Shown here piece after piece: positions 23,932 through 35,794 of a DNA stretch of 59,153 nucleotides. Source of the stretch: Phoronis australis (Eukaryota; Phoronida; Phoronidae); contig NMRA01000561.1 in the NCBI GenBank assembly GCA_002633005.1, positions 1-59,153 of the forward strand. Direction: 5' to 3'. The notes beneath the pieces were generated by a model. That model saw only the letters and a list, made by a program, of their open reading frames with translations. It was not told where the DNA came from and did no database searches. Every line of letters begins with the position of its first letter. Positions within the stretch are counted from its first letter, which is position 1. A program made the position numbers and the translations under genes.

Positions 23932-25741
23932 AGGTGGACGACACCATGTTTCATTCAAGAATGCAAAATGCTCACTTCTTGAAATGTTGAGAATAGATAA
24001 TTTTTTGTGGTGGATGAGTCGTCGAATAATTGATCATAGTGAAAGCTTAGGAAACTGAAGAGTCAACAAAATGACAACTTGTCTTTACACTGAACTCTAT
24101 AGTCTCAAAACAAATATTGTGGTGAATCTGTGAACTCGACTTAAGTTCCAGTTAATGCTAAAAATTTCTTAAGCTGGGACAACGGTTAACATATCCCATT
24201 TTTGTACCTTTCAAAGGCTATACTTTACAATGTTCCGAATGCTCCTTTATTGGAATGCACCAATGATTTGTTTAATCTAACAAGTAGCTGTGGTCTATGT
24301 GCCTGCACATCAGTTGAAGTGTCTCAATTGATCTTAGATCTTTGTAGGAATTGGCAATACTTTCTGCAAGCTCTTCAGTGAGTCCAGACACCAGAGAAGG
24401 GTGTAGGAAAGTGTTCTGTCCAGTGAGTTGATTCACAGCCTTGAAATACTGTGTCAAAGCACGGTTTACATAGATGATGTTGGGTTTTTCCACAGGCGCA
24501 CTTTGTAAAGTGCTCATAGCACTGTCTAGCGTTTTAGTCAACGAGCAGTCATCACATTTACACTTTGTCTCACAGTTGTCACAGCAAGTGTGATGACGCT
24601 GGCCCACACTTATCTCAGTCATTGTTTGGCGCCCTAAGTCGGACTTGTTGTAGTACAAAATGGCTTCCGCAGGCTCTCCATCACGTCCGGCGCACCCTTC
24701 CTGTTGGACATATGCTGTTAAAGGAAAAGAACTGTAGTAGTTTTTAAAGGTTGAAACAAAGTGATCATTTGATTCTCAAAAAGAATTTGCAGGTATTTGA
24801 GTTTTGGATACACGAGAGTAATGTACCAGGATGTTTTATTTATTTTGCACTGGAAAACACGTTGGTGTATGGCTACTGGTTGTTTCAGCATGCTGCTTTA
24901 AAAATTGATACTGGTAGAGAATTATGAGCAACATTACAAATATTAATGTATCACTATGCTAATTTGGTGCCAGGCATTTAACAATAAAGTGTTTCTGTTA
25001 AGAATTGTTTCTGCTCAGGCAAGTTGAATTTTAAAATTTTGCAGGTCTGATGCTCTATGTTTCTTATCCTTGTCATCCCTGATTTTTGTGGATTTTGGAC
25101 GAAAATCTTTGTGAAAAAGTGGTGATTCACTAATCCAATTAATGAAAAGTATACTGACTTTCAAGAGTGCATGGACTGCCTGCATGTACAGCTCTTCTCA
25201 CATCTGCAATGTTAACTCTCATAGCAAAGGCCTCAGTAGCAAAAAGGAGTCTCAAGTCTGTGTCACATGCCAGGTGTTTTTAATTTTTTTCTTTCATCTA
25301 AAATGATATAAATCAAGTCTTAAATGTGCTCAAAAACACAGAATGTTGATATTTAAAAAGTGACCAATGGATTCTCTGACCGTTTTCTTGAGCAATAAGC
25401 AAATAGAGAACAAAATGTATCAAGTTAAACACTGTTGCATTTGGCCATGAAAATCCATTTTAACATCTGCCAAGCCTATAAGATTATTACAGACATAATC
25501 AAAAACATTTAAAAAAGGAACTGTCAATATTTCTATTGTAAGGTGACTTGATTCAAACATTCGATATACTCCGCATCAACTAGATACGACAAATAAATTG
25601 GTCTGTATAATAAGCCAGAACGCAAATGTCTTAGCCGGCTGACCCAGTGAATCAAATTAGCCATTATTCCAGGTATACTCTCAGGGGTACTCCCATAGAA
25701 GAATTCGTAGCATGCACCTGAAAAAGGTAACTTTTTGCCAG

Positions 25742-25831
25742 CAAAAACTCCAAAAGAGTGCCATTTTTGATAAGAAACTCCAAAAGAGTGCCATTTTTGA
25801 TAAGAAACTCCAAAAGGGTGCCTTTTTAGCT
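25742..25831. repeat. 30-bp tandem repeat, 3 copies, in a helicase intron
   Basis: Three units of AAGAAACTCCAAAAGAGTGC plus CATTTTTGAT lie between helicase exons 3 and 4. The antisense open frame encodes a SFGVSYQKWH repeat but lies past the splice donor at 25923, so it is not part of the protein. Confidence 0.85.
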
Positions 25832-27361
25832 GCTCTAACAAAACTTCTGAAAACAAAGTATACTAGGTATCCTAATTTTTTAGTGGCACCCCTGAGGTAT
25901 ACTGCATTCAAAAAGTAAATTACCTCTGGCTTCAATGGAGCATGGAATTGTGCAACGTCTGTCACACCAACACTTGAAATGTTGCCATCAGCCAATAGCG
26001 TGACACCTAGTTCATTGCCAAAGCCACACCAGATTAACGCAGCATACATCTTTTTCTCATCTTTCAGTTGATGAAGTAGTGGCGCAAATACACTGGTGTA
26101 TGATGCTTCCACTGTGCTTGAAGTAGTAACAGATAAAGCAAAATGTTATTTTCACTCACATTTTTCAATAGACTTAAAACCAAGCAAGTTTCTTACCAAA
26201 TCTACAAAGTGTCAAAGATTAAATCACACAACTGAAGTTAAAATTTGCTGGATGTTTTTGTCACAGATTATGGTAAGCGCTCTACCATTTTGCACAATGT
26301 ACTTTTTAGCACATCCTATGTAAACAAGAATGATATATTTTACCTTCTTGTTAATTTTAACAAGGTCCAACAATTTTTACTTTCAGCTCATTTGCACACC
26401 ATCGGCAAATGCATGTTGAATAACTCAATGATTTTGCATAACAATTTATAGTGACATTTACAGTTATTGAAGTTGCATGGAATCAGATGGTTCTGGACAT
26501 AACACTATCCAATTTTAATTCCAGAACTCAGTTAATGAGCCTCTACTGAAAAGCTTCTCTTTGGGGAGTTTTACAGATTTGCACATGAGTCACTCCCATT
26601 GATATTACTTTCCTCTTTACTTTGAACACCGGCCTTAAAATTATTTCTGAACATTCTGCTTGTTTTATACATTCCTGATTCCTGAAAGAAATGATTAGTT
26701 TATTCGACGCGAAATTGTGGAGTAGTCGTCGTGGTTCCACTTCATCTATTAAGCCGCAACATATGATAAAAAGACGGTAAAAGAACTATGCAAGTGCAAG
26801 TGAACACATCAATACTTGTATTTAGGGTTATTAGGAAAGAGTAAATACAGAAGAGCTTCTTAGATGGCATGGCAAGATTATTCACTATAGAAAGGAAAAA
26901 ACAAAATGCAGTTGCTGGGAAATATGTCAAGTCAGCTTACATTTGTATGCTGGCCTAGTCTTCACAAAATATTTTATGTTGGGCCTGTCAGTTGAAGACA
27001 TAATAACTGCTGGGTCTTTCAATTGGAGATGATAAGAAATGTCTTTCACCGTTCTTGCAGTCGCTGTGGCAGTTAAGACACAAAAGCTGCCTGTGTGAAC
27101 ATGGCCTGCAGCTTCCTCAGTTCCTGAAATTTGGGGCCGAATTTGTCGCCCCAACTCACGATGCAATGAGCTTCGTCAACAACTACAAATCTTACGCGTT
27201 TACACCATTCGGCTGCCAGGATACGTTTAGGAAAAGACACAAATTGTTCCGGATGACCAAGTACATATCGGTATATGTCACTTGAACGACCAGCACAGCT
27301 GTCAGCCTCACTATCTTCGCTGTTTGTCGACTCCACTTCAAGTACTGTATGCACTTCTGGA

Positions 27362-28737
27362 ACAAAAAAGTAGCAAGAATATAGATTAGCATACAATGAC
27401 ACTATTTTCTATAAATCTGCCATTTTGATCGCACCCCTCTTTTTGGCAGTTTTCATGGATGCATTTTCTAAGTTGGACTATACAAGATCATCATCTGAAC
27501 CTCTGTGCTCCAGTTTATTCAGGTGCTTGTAAGCCTAAGTTAATTTATGACAGGTGCAACTAAAAGTGACAGCTAATAGTTTTTTATTTTGAATTAATTT
27601 CTACAAAGAATATCTAATATGAAATAAACAAAAAACAGAAAACAAAGAAATTACTTTAATTTGTTCTTGTCGTGGACTAGGGGTGGCATTACCTGTGCAT
27701 GGAATGAGTCAGTTTTAGGGACATGAGACCAACTTGACACCGCAAAACTGCCTGCTAATTGTCAGGTGATATCTTCATTGGGTATTAGCTTCGTGGTACT
27801 GACGTGCTTTCAAGTTCAATGGTAGAATGGCTTGGCAGACCCAACACCTAAATTCTAGTATTTGGCAGAAACTCGTGTAAGTGTTGCATTCGCTCCCTTG
27901 ATCCCTTTCATTGAGTTGTAAAGGCGCTTGCCTCCAGGTTGCCACAGCTCATCACATATGTACCCAGGTAGTCATGGTAACCATCACATCAATTTCGAGG
28001 GATGGTGACACTGTCTAGCACTCAGGCCCATTACGAAAACCTTATCAGAGTGGAGCGGATATAACCGACGTAGAATTGTCGTGAGGACTTGAAGGGGACC
28101 TCAGGGGTCTCACGCTTCACTCATTTTATCTACACAGTATTTTGAAAAGGCTTTGCCCATGCAGTCACACTTTGTGTGTCAAAAAAGAGATAATGATACC
28201 TGCAGTTGACTCGGCAAGTGGAACTACTTTCGTTTATCACATTGTTGTAGACTCACAGTAGAACCGTGGTTTTCTGTAGGCACCAGAACTTCTGGGGTTG
28301 CACCATATGCCAACCAACTACGGACAGTCCCTCACAACGATTTAGCGTTTTGAAGTCAGAGCAGTTTACAGCTGGTTTTCTGTTTAGAAAGAGGAAACAC
28401 TGGGTATTTCAACACAGTGTCTGGGTTTAGTGATTGGCTCAAGTTACAAACCAAGCATAGGTCTGACAAGTAAATTCGCATGTATAATAGCCTAATATAT
28501 TCTTTGTTAAATGGCTTTCAGATTCGGTATTGAAAAAATTGGTGATCAATTCTTAGCAGTGTTAGAGTTCGTGAGGCTTCATTTTAGCAAGTCTGATTGT
28601 TATCACCTCCTGCTGGCCCCTTTGCCAAACCAGATCAGGCTGTTAGACTATGTTAGCCATTGTGATTGACTAATAGAATTACCAAGTTACGTGACCTCAT
28701 ATAATTATGAAAACAAAGTTAGTGTTCACCAGCTTAC
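27362..28737. other. Helicase intron 1
   Basis: Intron of the minus-strand RecQ-like gene, bounded by AAG/GTAAGC (28738/28737) and a polypyrimidine-CAG at 27362. It contains no recognisable element. Confidence 0.5.
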
Positions 28738-29070
28738 CTTCTTCACCAAAAGAAAGAAGTAAGAGCGTCCCTACCAAACGTATCTCTGTTGGGCCAGAAT
28801 GGCTTTCAGCGGGCTGATTAATAGACACACAGACTTCTCAAATTGTCCCCGAGCTGCAAGCAAGTCTGCGTAGATAGGCAGTACTTCCATAATCAATGCT
28901 TTGCCGTATCCCGTCGGCAATATACCGACCACATCGCCACCACTGGCACACACCTTTATACATCGGATTTCTTTCGGCTTAAGCCACTGTATCGGGGTTT
29001 TCTTGGTCTTATTCACTTCCACCACTACCCGTTTTAATAAGATTCAACTACTTAAATCCGTGGTCGCCAT

Positions 29071-30124
29071 ACTTCGTTATTTGTAAACTGAAAGGGGTTT
29101 CCCAACTTTCAACCAATGGGAATGACTGAATGTTATGACGTCGGTTTCATTACTTTAACCAATGAGAGGCCATACTAAACAACATTCTACAGTGCTAACT
29201 TCGTTTAGCACTGTGATAGAGTGTAAGACATGTGGCAGCTCAGTGCTAACGTCCATGTTTATTGTCGGGTTACCACGCTTGATCTGGATAGTTTCCATGA
29301 TTTTGCTGAGAATAATCAGTCATAATCACCTTTGAATGAATCCGTTTCATCGGAGAACGACGAGATGGAATGGACAGAGTTGTCGACGAGCATTCATTTA
29401 CAACTGTCGTAAATATAGAAAGACGACGATGCTAAATGGAAAGAACAGGACTCAATACCCATATCACCAGCAACATAATCGCTGATTTCCGTAAAAAAAG
29501 CGTAAAGGTCCCTGTAGACTTACTTATTGAAAAAAAAATCATAAATTAACATGCTTTAGCCAGTGGATCAATATACATTAAAATATAGCGCTGTGAAAAT
29601 GTAGTAAATGTATCGAGTAATGTATTTCTGGACATCAAGAACAATATACACTCATTTTGTCACTTATTAAACGAAGTGAGTTTTTTAATATCATGGGTCT
29701 TTTGTGGTTTGAAAAATGTTGCTTTGTTGTTTTGTGGCGCTTGTGTAAATGAAACAAGAAACCTTAATAGCTGCACTGACATAAATGTTCAATATTGTAA
29801 CGCCGTTATCCATACGTTCTCGTGATTTGTTTTTTTAGTTTCCTGGCCGTGTCACTTCGTAATGTGGCCAATTCCACCATACGTCACAGAGAGCAGCACC
29901 CACTCAGTATATTAGGCTCGCACAGAGCGACGTGTGAGACACGTGTGTCAATTTTCACCTAAGAATAACCTTTCTGACATCTGAGCTTTTTTAATCACCT
30001 CATATTTGCATTTAATGACTTCCTCCTATCTGTTTATCAATCACGCTTCATTCGATCTCTCTGCTTGAATTAGGGAAACGCATACGGTAATATTTTTGTA
30101 GTCTTCAGCTGTACACGAAAGCAG
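29071..30124. other. Divergent upstream region between helicase and bursicon beta
   Basis: No coding sequence. It separates the start of the minus-strand helicase from the 5' end of the plus-strand bursicon beta gene. The end, CGAAAGCAG/GTAAGT at 30116-30130, looks like a 5'-untranslated exon with a consensus donor. Confidence 0.4.
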
Positions 30125-30230
30125 GTAAGTTTATCTCGGTCATGTCGACAAGACAGCATTGGGTTAAAGGTTGGTAGTTTTTCCCTGGAATCCAGGGACT
30201 TTATTCACAACATGATTGATGCCTTTTCAG
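30125..30230 (+). other. Probable 5'-UTR intron of bursicon beta
   Basis: A consensus donor GCAG/GTAAGT at 30124/30125 and an acceptor GCCTTTTCAG at 30230 delimit a 106-bp intron. If it is used, the upstream in-frame ATG at 30212 is removed and translation starts at 30275, whose product opens with a clean signal peptide. Confidence 0.5.
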
Positions 30231-30274
30231 CTCTGGAAGAGAATTATAAGCGGACGTTTTATGAAACGCATGCG

Positions 30275-30526
30275 ATGACTGACTTGTTCAAGATACCGAT
30301 CATTCTTCTCCTCGTGAGTCATGTCGTCCATTCGAGATATTCTACATCTGACGATTGTAGATCAGAAATCGAAACGTTAAACATGGAACAAGAAAGGACA
30401 GTTATTCAAGAAAATGGCATCTCCATTCATATCACGTGCAGCGGAAGTGTTGACGTCACCAAATGTGAAGGAACTTGCGTGTCCCGTGCAAAGCCAAGTG
30501 CTAAAAGATATCGACGATTTGAAAAG
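30275..30526 (+). CDS. pburs: Bursicon beta (partner of bursicon), exon 1
   Basis: The exon encodes a signal peptide (MTDLFKIPIILLLVSHVVHS), then the first half of a cystine-knot domain: DDCRSEIETLN, HITCSGSVDVTKCEGTCVSR and KPSAKRYRRFEK. The KCEGTC and KPS words match the bursicon beta hallmark (NKCEG-x-C...QPS). It ends AAG/GTACAC in phase 0 and joins 31551 to give FEK-NCRCCAES. The complete precursor is 133 residues with 11 knot cysteines, as in the insect protein. Bursicon beta pairs with bursicon alpha as a secreted heterodimer that signals through the LGR2/rickets receptor; in insects it drives cuticle hardening and wing expansion. An in-frame ATG at 30212 would add 21 residues before the signal peptide and is less likely. 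The frame shows no lesion. Confidence 0.85.
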
Positions 30527-30548
30527 GTACACACATATTCAATATGGG

Positions 30549-30643
30549 CAATATTCCGATTCTACGTGTCCGCATTTTGACAACCAGTTGATACCCATTA
30601 TTCAGTAAAAAAAGTGATTCTCAAAATGCGGGCACGTAATGTT
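30549..30643. mobile_element. Hairpin mini-element, family B copy 1, in the bursicon beta intron
   Basis: The arms ACGTGTCCGCATTTTGACAA (from 30564) and TTCTCAAAATGCGGGCACGT (to 30637) are inverted copies around a 30-35-bp loop. The loop TTGATACCCATTATT and the arms match the element at 53625-53729. It begins about 22 bp inside the intron, just after the exon 1 donor. Confidence 0.7.
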
Positions 30644-31241
30644 AACTTGCGTAAGTTTAGTTTATTAGCAAACGTATTAAACTCACATGAGGTTATGGAA
30701 GATGGAATTTAAATTACACGAAGCTAAGATTTTTTGACTAAATTGACACAAATCCCGTTGTAAAAAACTGTTTCCTTCTCTAAATAATACCAGAAAATAA
30801 ATTATGAAAATTTGTCAGTGATGAACGAAATGTTCCTTTCGTGAACATGAATGCAACATTAGCAAAGAATATGTGAGCATGTTCCTCAATCTCTCTAAAA
30901 TTATCACCCTCACGTATCCACATATACACGCACACACAAACAATTGATTTCTGCTGGATATTATTCCATGTCTTTACAAACTTTGGGAACTACTAAAAAT
31001 TATGTGCTCTAGCAAGGAACGAAAAGTTCAGTAAGCTTTTAATATTCACGAGCCTTTTGACGTCTCGGATTTGAACTATTCACACAGTCACATTACATAC
31101 AAAGGTCTAAAATAAACACATTAATAGATTAGAGAGACGTGGCAACAAAGAAATTCTTTTCATGAGTAGAAGCAAACTCCCTCTACGATCATTTCATGTT
31201 AAAATTTTGCTTCCTACTCCATGGACTAGAACTGAAAATAT

Positions 31242-31512
31242 AGCAATGATTACCCAACATGTCACGTTGGGATAAACAATGATTACCCAACATGTCACGT
31301 TGTGGATGAACAATGATTACCCAACATGTCACGTTGTGGATGAACAATGATTACCCAACATGTCACGTTGTGGATGAACAATGATTACCCAACATGTCAC
31401 GTTGTGGATGAACAATGATTACCCAACATGTCACGTTGTGGATGAAAAATGATTACCCAACATGTCACGTTATGGATGAACAATGATTACCCAACATGTC
31501 ACGTTGTGGATG
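31242..31512. repeat. About 34-bp minisatellite, 8 copies, in the bursicon beta intron
   Basis: Eight near-identical units (AATGATTACCCAACATGTCA followed by CGTTGTGGATGAAC) lie head to tail. The array ends 38 bp before the 3' splice site of exon 2 (31550). Units differ by one to three bases, with the first unit most diverged. Confidence 0.95.
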
Positions 31513-31550
31513 TACGACTAACCACACTGACAACTTAATTGGCCTTTCAG

Positions 31551-31700
31551 AACTGTAGGTGTTGCGCGGAAAGTCGGTTGGAGGACAAGGTAGCGACATT
31601 AGGAAACTGTCACCATGGAAATCAGCAAAGGCGAGATCTCGCGATAACTGTCCACTACAAACAACCAGCTGATTGCAGATGTGCGCATTGTTCAATGTAG
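31551..31700 (+). CDS. pburs: Bursicon beta (partner of bursicon), exon 2
   Basis: After the acceptor GGCCTTTCAG the frame reads NCRCCAESRLEDKVATLGNC, then HHGNQQRRDLAITVHYKQPA and DCRCAHCSM, stop at 31698-31700. The CxCC-x-ES...EKV-x-TL-x-x-C core and the final CxCxxC match the second half of the bursicon beta knot. The exon is short enough to be missed in an automatic scan. It begins in phase 0, matching the donor at 30526, with a 1024-bp intron. The antisense frame over this exon is a shadow. No AATAAA was seen in the next few hundred bases. Confidence 0.88.
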   Translation, partial: NCRCCAESRLEDKVATLGNCHHGNQQRRDLAITVHYKQPADCRCAHCSM

Positions 31701-32675
31701 AGCGATGATAGACAGCCGAACGTAACGAGTAAAACCAAAAAAATCGATGCTTATGTTCACGTTGTGTGGATCGACTTAAAATTACTTTTTTTCAGCGAAG
31801 ATCTGTTTGAAGTTGTATTGAGCGCAACATTGACAGGACAGACATCAACTTCAAAGTTATATAAAGAATGAAACGGTTTATCATGCCAACGATACACAGA
31901 TATGAACCGGTTGTGAGGGTAATATCAGCTCATGTAGACCGACGGAGAGCATTATTGCCCGCAAAGGTAATATTGCTATCCCCATGTCCGCATGGTTTGA
32001 TACGGGTAAATCTATATCTTGCTTTATCAAACGACCACTGATGTTACATTCCTTTAAATTTTCGTCTCTTAATAGCTTATTTTTGCCTACTTTGATGAAC
32101 TGACAAGGTTTATTGTTTCTACAGCGTCCGATTAGTCAGATCGCGAATAGCGACGTATATGAAGCGTTATATTCCACACTTCGTTGGCCAATATTTAGGC
32201 TTATACCATAACAGAGACGGATCACATCTATTGTGGCTCATGACTGATCATAGAGCTTATGTCGAGTAACTTTACAATAACGAAAACAGTGAACTAAAAC
32301 GTTCGACACTCGCCGTTGTGCGAAACGGGATATCCCAAGTTATTAGACATATTACCTAAATAGCGCTCAATACAACTCTAAAGTGCTCAAAATCACCAAG
32401 TTCATATCAAAAGCACCACAAACGTTCTACTGTCTAATTAGAACTTCCCCAAACACTATATGGTGATATGTTAATTAGTTGTTCTCGTGTAGCGAGAAAA
32501 AGAAAAGACTTAGCGAAACCGCCATAGAACCGCACACCCGCATGGAAATTTGTTTACTACTTATCCGAGGACAAAGGCTACAGGGTTGTCAATCAAATAG
32601 AATCTCCCGCCATGCAGGCACAGACCAGCTCCGTATGTACCCTCATTCCTTTCATTCACCGAGTCGCCATAGGCC
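31701..32675. other. Downstream of bursicon beta, no gene seen
   Basis: Contains a short frame, MKRFIMPTIHRYEP..., with a donor-like AAAG/GTAATA at 31966/31967, but there is no signal peptide and no partner exon. Otherwise featureless. Confidence 0.4.
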
Positions 32676-32677
32676 TA

Positions 32678-33401
32678 ATAGAGAGTTTCGCAAAGTGACG
32701 TGAGCGTGAATTTTGACGCACACTTAATTGCACGTACCTTTTCACGTTAAAATAACAAAAATGGGTTTTGCAACAGTTAGATTTTTACGTGAACGTGAAA
32801 GTAAAGGGAAACTGAATAACTGAGCTCAGGATATCCAGTTATCGTAGTACATATCCGCTACAGACATGTAAGTTAGAAATATATGTTGAAAGTAAAAAAG
32901 TCGTTTCTACGAACTCCTGAAAAAAAATGATCAACTCTTAGAATGCGAAATATATGTGCAGTTTGAAATGAATAGATGCGTGTGAATTAAGCATGCAAAC
33001 AATTTGACAACACAAAATCATATCTGTTAAAAATCAATTCTAGTTCGATGATATCCAGCGAACCCCTGCAGAATATAATAAGGATTTTGAACTGAAAAAG
33101 TGCTTTCTTGCAACTAAATTTTAAGAACGTATATCGACAAAAGAATCGTGTTCATTTTACACTGAAGCAAAGAAGGTTGAGAACCTTATCAAAATAAAAA
33201 GTGTTTCCGATGTCTTACCAAAAGGGAATTAAAAAGGGACACAGATTTCACTTTTAAGGCGACAAGAATCTCTCTGTATTCGCGTAAAATACTCATATAG
33301 TATCGGGATTACATCACAGCCAACAATGGCATTTGTAACGCGGAATTATAAATGCCTGGTAGGCCCTAATTCACGTTCGCGTCACTTTGCGAAGACTCTA
33401 T
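32678..33401. mobile_element. TA-flanked inverted-repeat element, 724 bp
   Basis: The left arm (from 32678) ATAGAG...TTCGCAAAGTGACG and the right arm (to 33401) CGTCACTTTGCGAAGACTCTAT are inverted copies extending about 35-40 bp. TA lies outside each end (32676-32677, 33402-33403). No transposase frame is present. It lies between the two bursicon subunit genes. Confidence 0.75.
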
Positions 33402-33468
33402 TATCGCGTCAACGACGTGAACAAATGATCACAGGCGCTCGAATTTCCCAATGACTCAACCATACATA

Positions 33469-34493
33469 AGAAACATAAAGGTTGGACACTAAAACTTTAC
33501 CGAGCCGAGGCTCCCAACTTCAACTGTCCAAAATCCAAATAAAATCTGCGTGCACCTCCCTCGGTCTGGTATTGCATAAACCTTCGAAGCCTTGTCTTTC
33601 CTTGATCCCATTAACTGTCCTCGTGAGTGGTGAATTGGCGATGGAATTTCCAAAACAATCTCAAAACTCTGAATTCGAGGACCTAAAATAGTAAACATGG
33701 CGGATTTCAGTTGTGCTTAAACCTGTCGTAGGTGAAACTACGAGTTTGAGCAAGCAACCTATATTTCAAATTCAATAACTTTAATCAAAAACTTAACTAA
33801 TTGAAAATGTTAAAGTTAGTATTTTAATGATTATTTGTAATTTTATTCCATTGACAGCTCATTTTAGCCTTTAACTTAGAATTTTATTGCATACACTGGC
33901 GTATCTTGTTTCTCATCTTGACATCACGCACTTTTCTTGGTTGAAGCACAACACACACACTCGGCCAGGAAACGCAGTCCGTGCAAGTATTACAGTGCGC
34001 GTGGCCGACGATTTTACTCAATGGTTTTGGCCAAAAGTAAAACCTCCATAAAAAATCACAATACACAAAAAACTTCGCATATCAATACAGTATCAAGATA
34101 ATTTATATTTGACACAAATATCTGATTAGTTACATTTAATTGGCAATGATATTTTTAAAGTGCTCTTTGCTTCTCATGCCCAAGTAATCGAGGGATTGAC
34201 GACGACCGGCGCTCGAAAATAGCCTTTCGGATTTAGCTTGGGAGTGTCCGCCAAAACCCCGGATGTGCGAAGACCGTCTGCCATGACATCACGGAATAAG
34301 GTCCTTGAATTTGTGATTTTGGCATTCTTTTTGCATTTTTGTCGTCAAATCACCACTTAAAGGCAATTTGAAGAGATCAAATAAAAGAAGGTATTTAAAG
34401 ATTTGTTCGATGCTAGTTTCGCTGAGTTCCGTGCACATTTGAGTAGAAAATTCTGAGCAAACAGATTTTGAGTGTCCAACCTTTACGTTTTCT
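33469..34493. mobile_element. TA-flanked inverted-repeat element, 1025 bp
   Basis: The left arm contains AAACATAAAGGTTGGACACT (33471-33490), and its inverted copy AGTGTCCAACCTTTACGTTT lies at 34471-34490. TA flanks both ends (33467-33468 and 34494-34495). No transposase is recognised. It sits only about 66 bp from the preceding TA-flanked element, with different terminal sequence. Confidence 0.75.
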
Positions 34494-34495
34494 TA

Positions 34496-35794
34496 GTAGT
34501 GAGTGACGTCAGTCGTGATCGAGGAACAGATAAACTCAAGCGTCTGTGCAAATGATAGAAAGATGCCGGGGAAAACGAAGGCAAAACGTAACTTTGATCC
34601 TGAGAGAGTTGTGTGTCTGCATGCATACGACCTTTGAGAATAAATGCTACGAGTCGCCTGACGCATCTGTGATTTTGCAACGGTTCACGAACACGGCAAG
34701 TTGTGAAAAGAGATAAATCCTCACCCAAATTCCTTAATTCGGGTAATTTGACATTCACTGTTCGATCTTAAAACAGGCTCCAATTCTGTATCCATTTTGT
34801 ATTGGGTTTCATATCAGACTCTCAGCGTGTAGTGTCTAACAATGAACTGTTGACCTACTTTAAAGAGGACCACAAAGCACCAGCTTGACCCACTTAATAT
34901 GTTGGCTTCTCCTGTGACCTAGTTGGATTCTATACATCGGATATCGACTTGGTTTAAATTAAATGTTTTTGTGACAATTAAGTTGATTACACACCACGAA
35001 TTCATATGACACTGCGCTTGAATACTGAAATAATGAACGTGGCTAAGGGCTGTATAGGCTGTATTGACCGAAAGCAAATTTTCACTGAATAATGAACCGA
35101 AGACCTTGAGACTTTCACCTTTCACAATCTATTCGGCTTTTTTCTCGGCTTCGGCAAATCGACTTAATTTGAACTTATGAACACGAGTTCTCGAAAACTG
35201 CTCCGTGGACTTTGCTGAAACATTCCAAACGTAATATTTATTTGTCAATCTCAAAAACGCTTTTAGGATTTCTGATATAAAGGTCTAGTTTTTGCATAAT
35301 GTAACAAAGACGAAAACGATTGCTATTTTTTACAAAAATACCTTACGTTTTGCGAGTTGATTTGTCGTAGAAACCAAACGAAAAGACTAATCGAAAATTC
35401 ATCGTTTTTGAGGCAACTGGTAAAGTTTTCATTTAGAAAAAGTTTCATTAAAATCGACCGAAGGGTTATTTTGCTATGAATGCACCTTTCTTAAAATGAA
35501 AATTTGACTTAAAAAGGTGTTAACGTAATAATAATAATAACGGTATAAAAATATATTTTTACATTTCCTGATCTTTTTTCTTTCAGAAAATGTATACTTT
35601 TACTAATTGACAAAACCTAGTTTTTTGATAAACGAGTTAGAATGGATGCAACTAAAAACATTTGAGATAATCTTAATTGTGTTTGTGTTGCAACACACAT
35701 ACATAACGTCTCACTCACATCACTACGTGCAGCGATCAATTTTTATTGGGCCATTCAGGAATGCTCGCAACGTCAATTAATTAAATTAATTTTT
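34496..35794. other. Gene-free interval
   Basis: AT-rich, with no recognisable exon. A minus-strand open frame at 34483-34758 partly overlaps the element end and has no family resemblance. Confidence 0.4.

Larger units (their letters stand above)
24272..29070 (-). pseudogene. RecQ-like ATP-dependent DNA helicase, five exons, several lesions
   Basis: The helicase motifs appear in order on the minus strand. Exon 1 (about 29070-28738) starts near ATGGCGACC and has Walker A LPTGYGKALI, where the usual Ser/Thr after GK is Ala, and LISPLKA. Exon 2 (27361-26941) has FVVVDEAHCIVSWG and LTATATART. Exon 3 (26111-25924) has ALIWCGFGNELG and QFHAP. Exon 4 (25297-25159) has LRLLFATEAFAM. Exon 5 (24714-24272) has YVQQEGCAGRDGEP and a zinc-binding block with CCDNCETKCKCDDC. 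Exon phases agree at 26941/26111, 25924/25297 and 25159/24714. Lesions are a frameshift in exon 1 near 28785, a frameshift near 27080 between FTQAAF and LTATAT, and an in-frame TAA at 25280-25282. RecQ enzymes unwind DNA 3'-5'; this copy looks inactive. RecQ-like genes of this type are often amplified in invertebrate genomes. Confidence 0.8.

Noticed and set aside
25533-26112. Minus-strand repeat-containing frames past 25923
   Set aside because: Only 25924-26111 is helicase exon; the rest reads through the donor into a 30-bp tandem repeat.
31465-31695. Minus-strand 76-residue frame
   Set aside because: Antisense shadow of bursicon beta exon 2 and the minisatellite.
31869-31966. Short MKRFIMPTIHRYEP frame with a donor, as a candidate bursicon alpha first exon
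   Set aside because: It ends in phase 0 while the alpha exon needs two leading bases, and there is no reason to link them.
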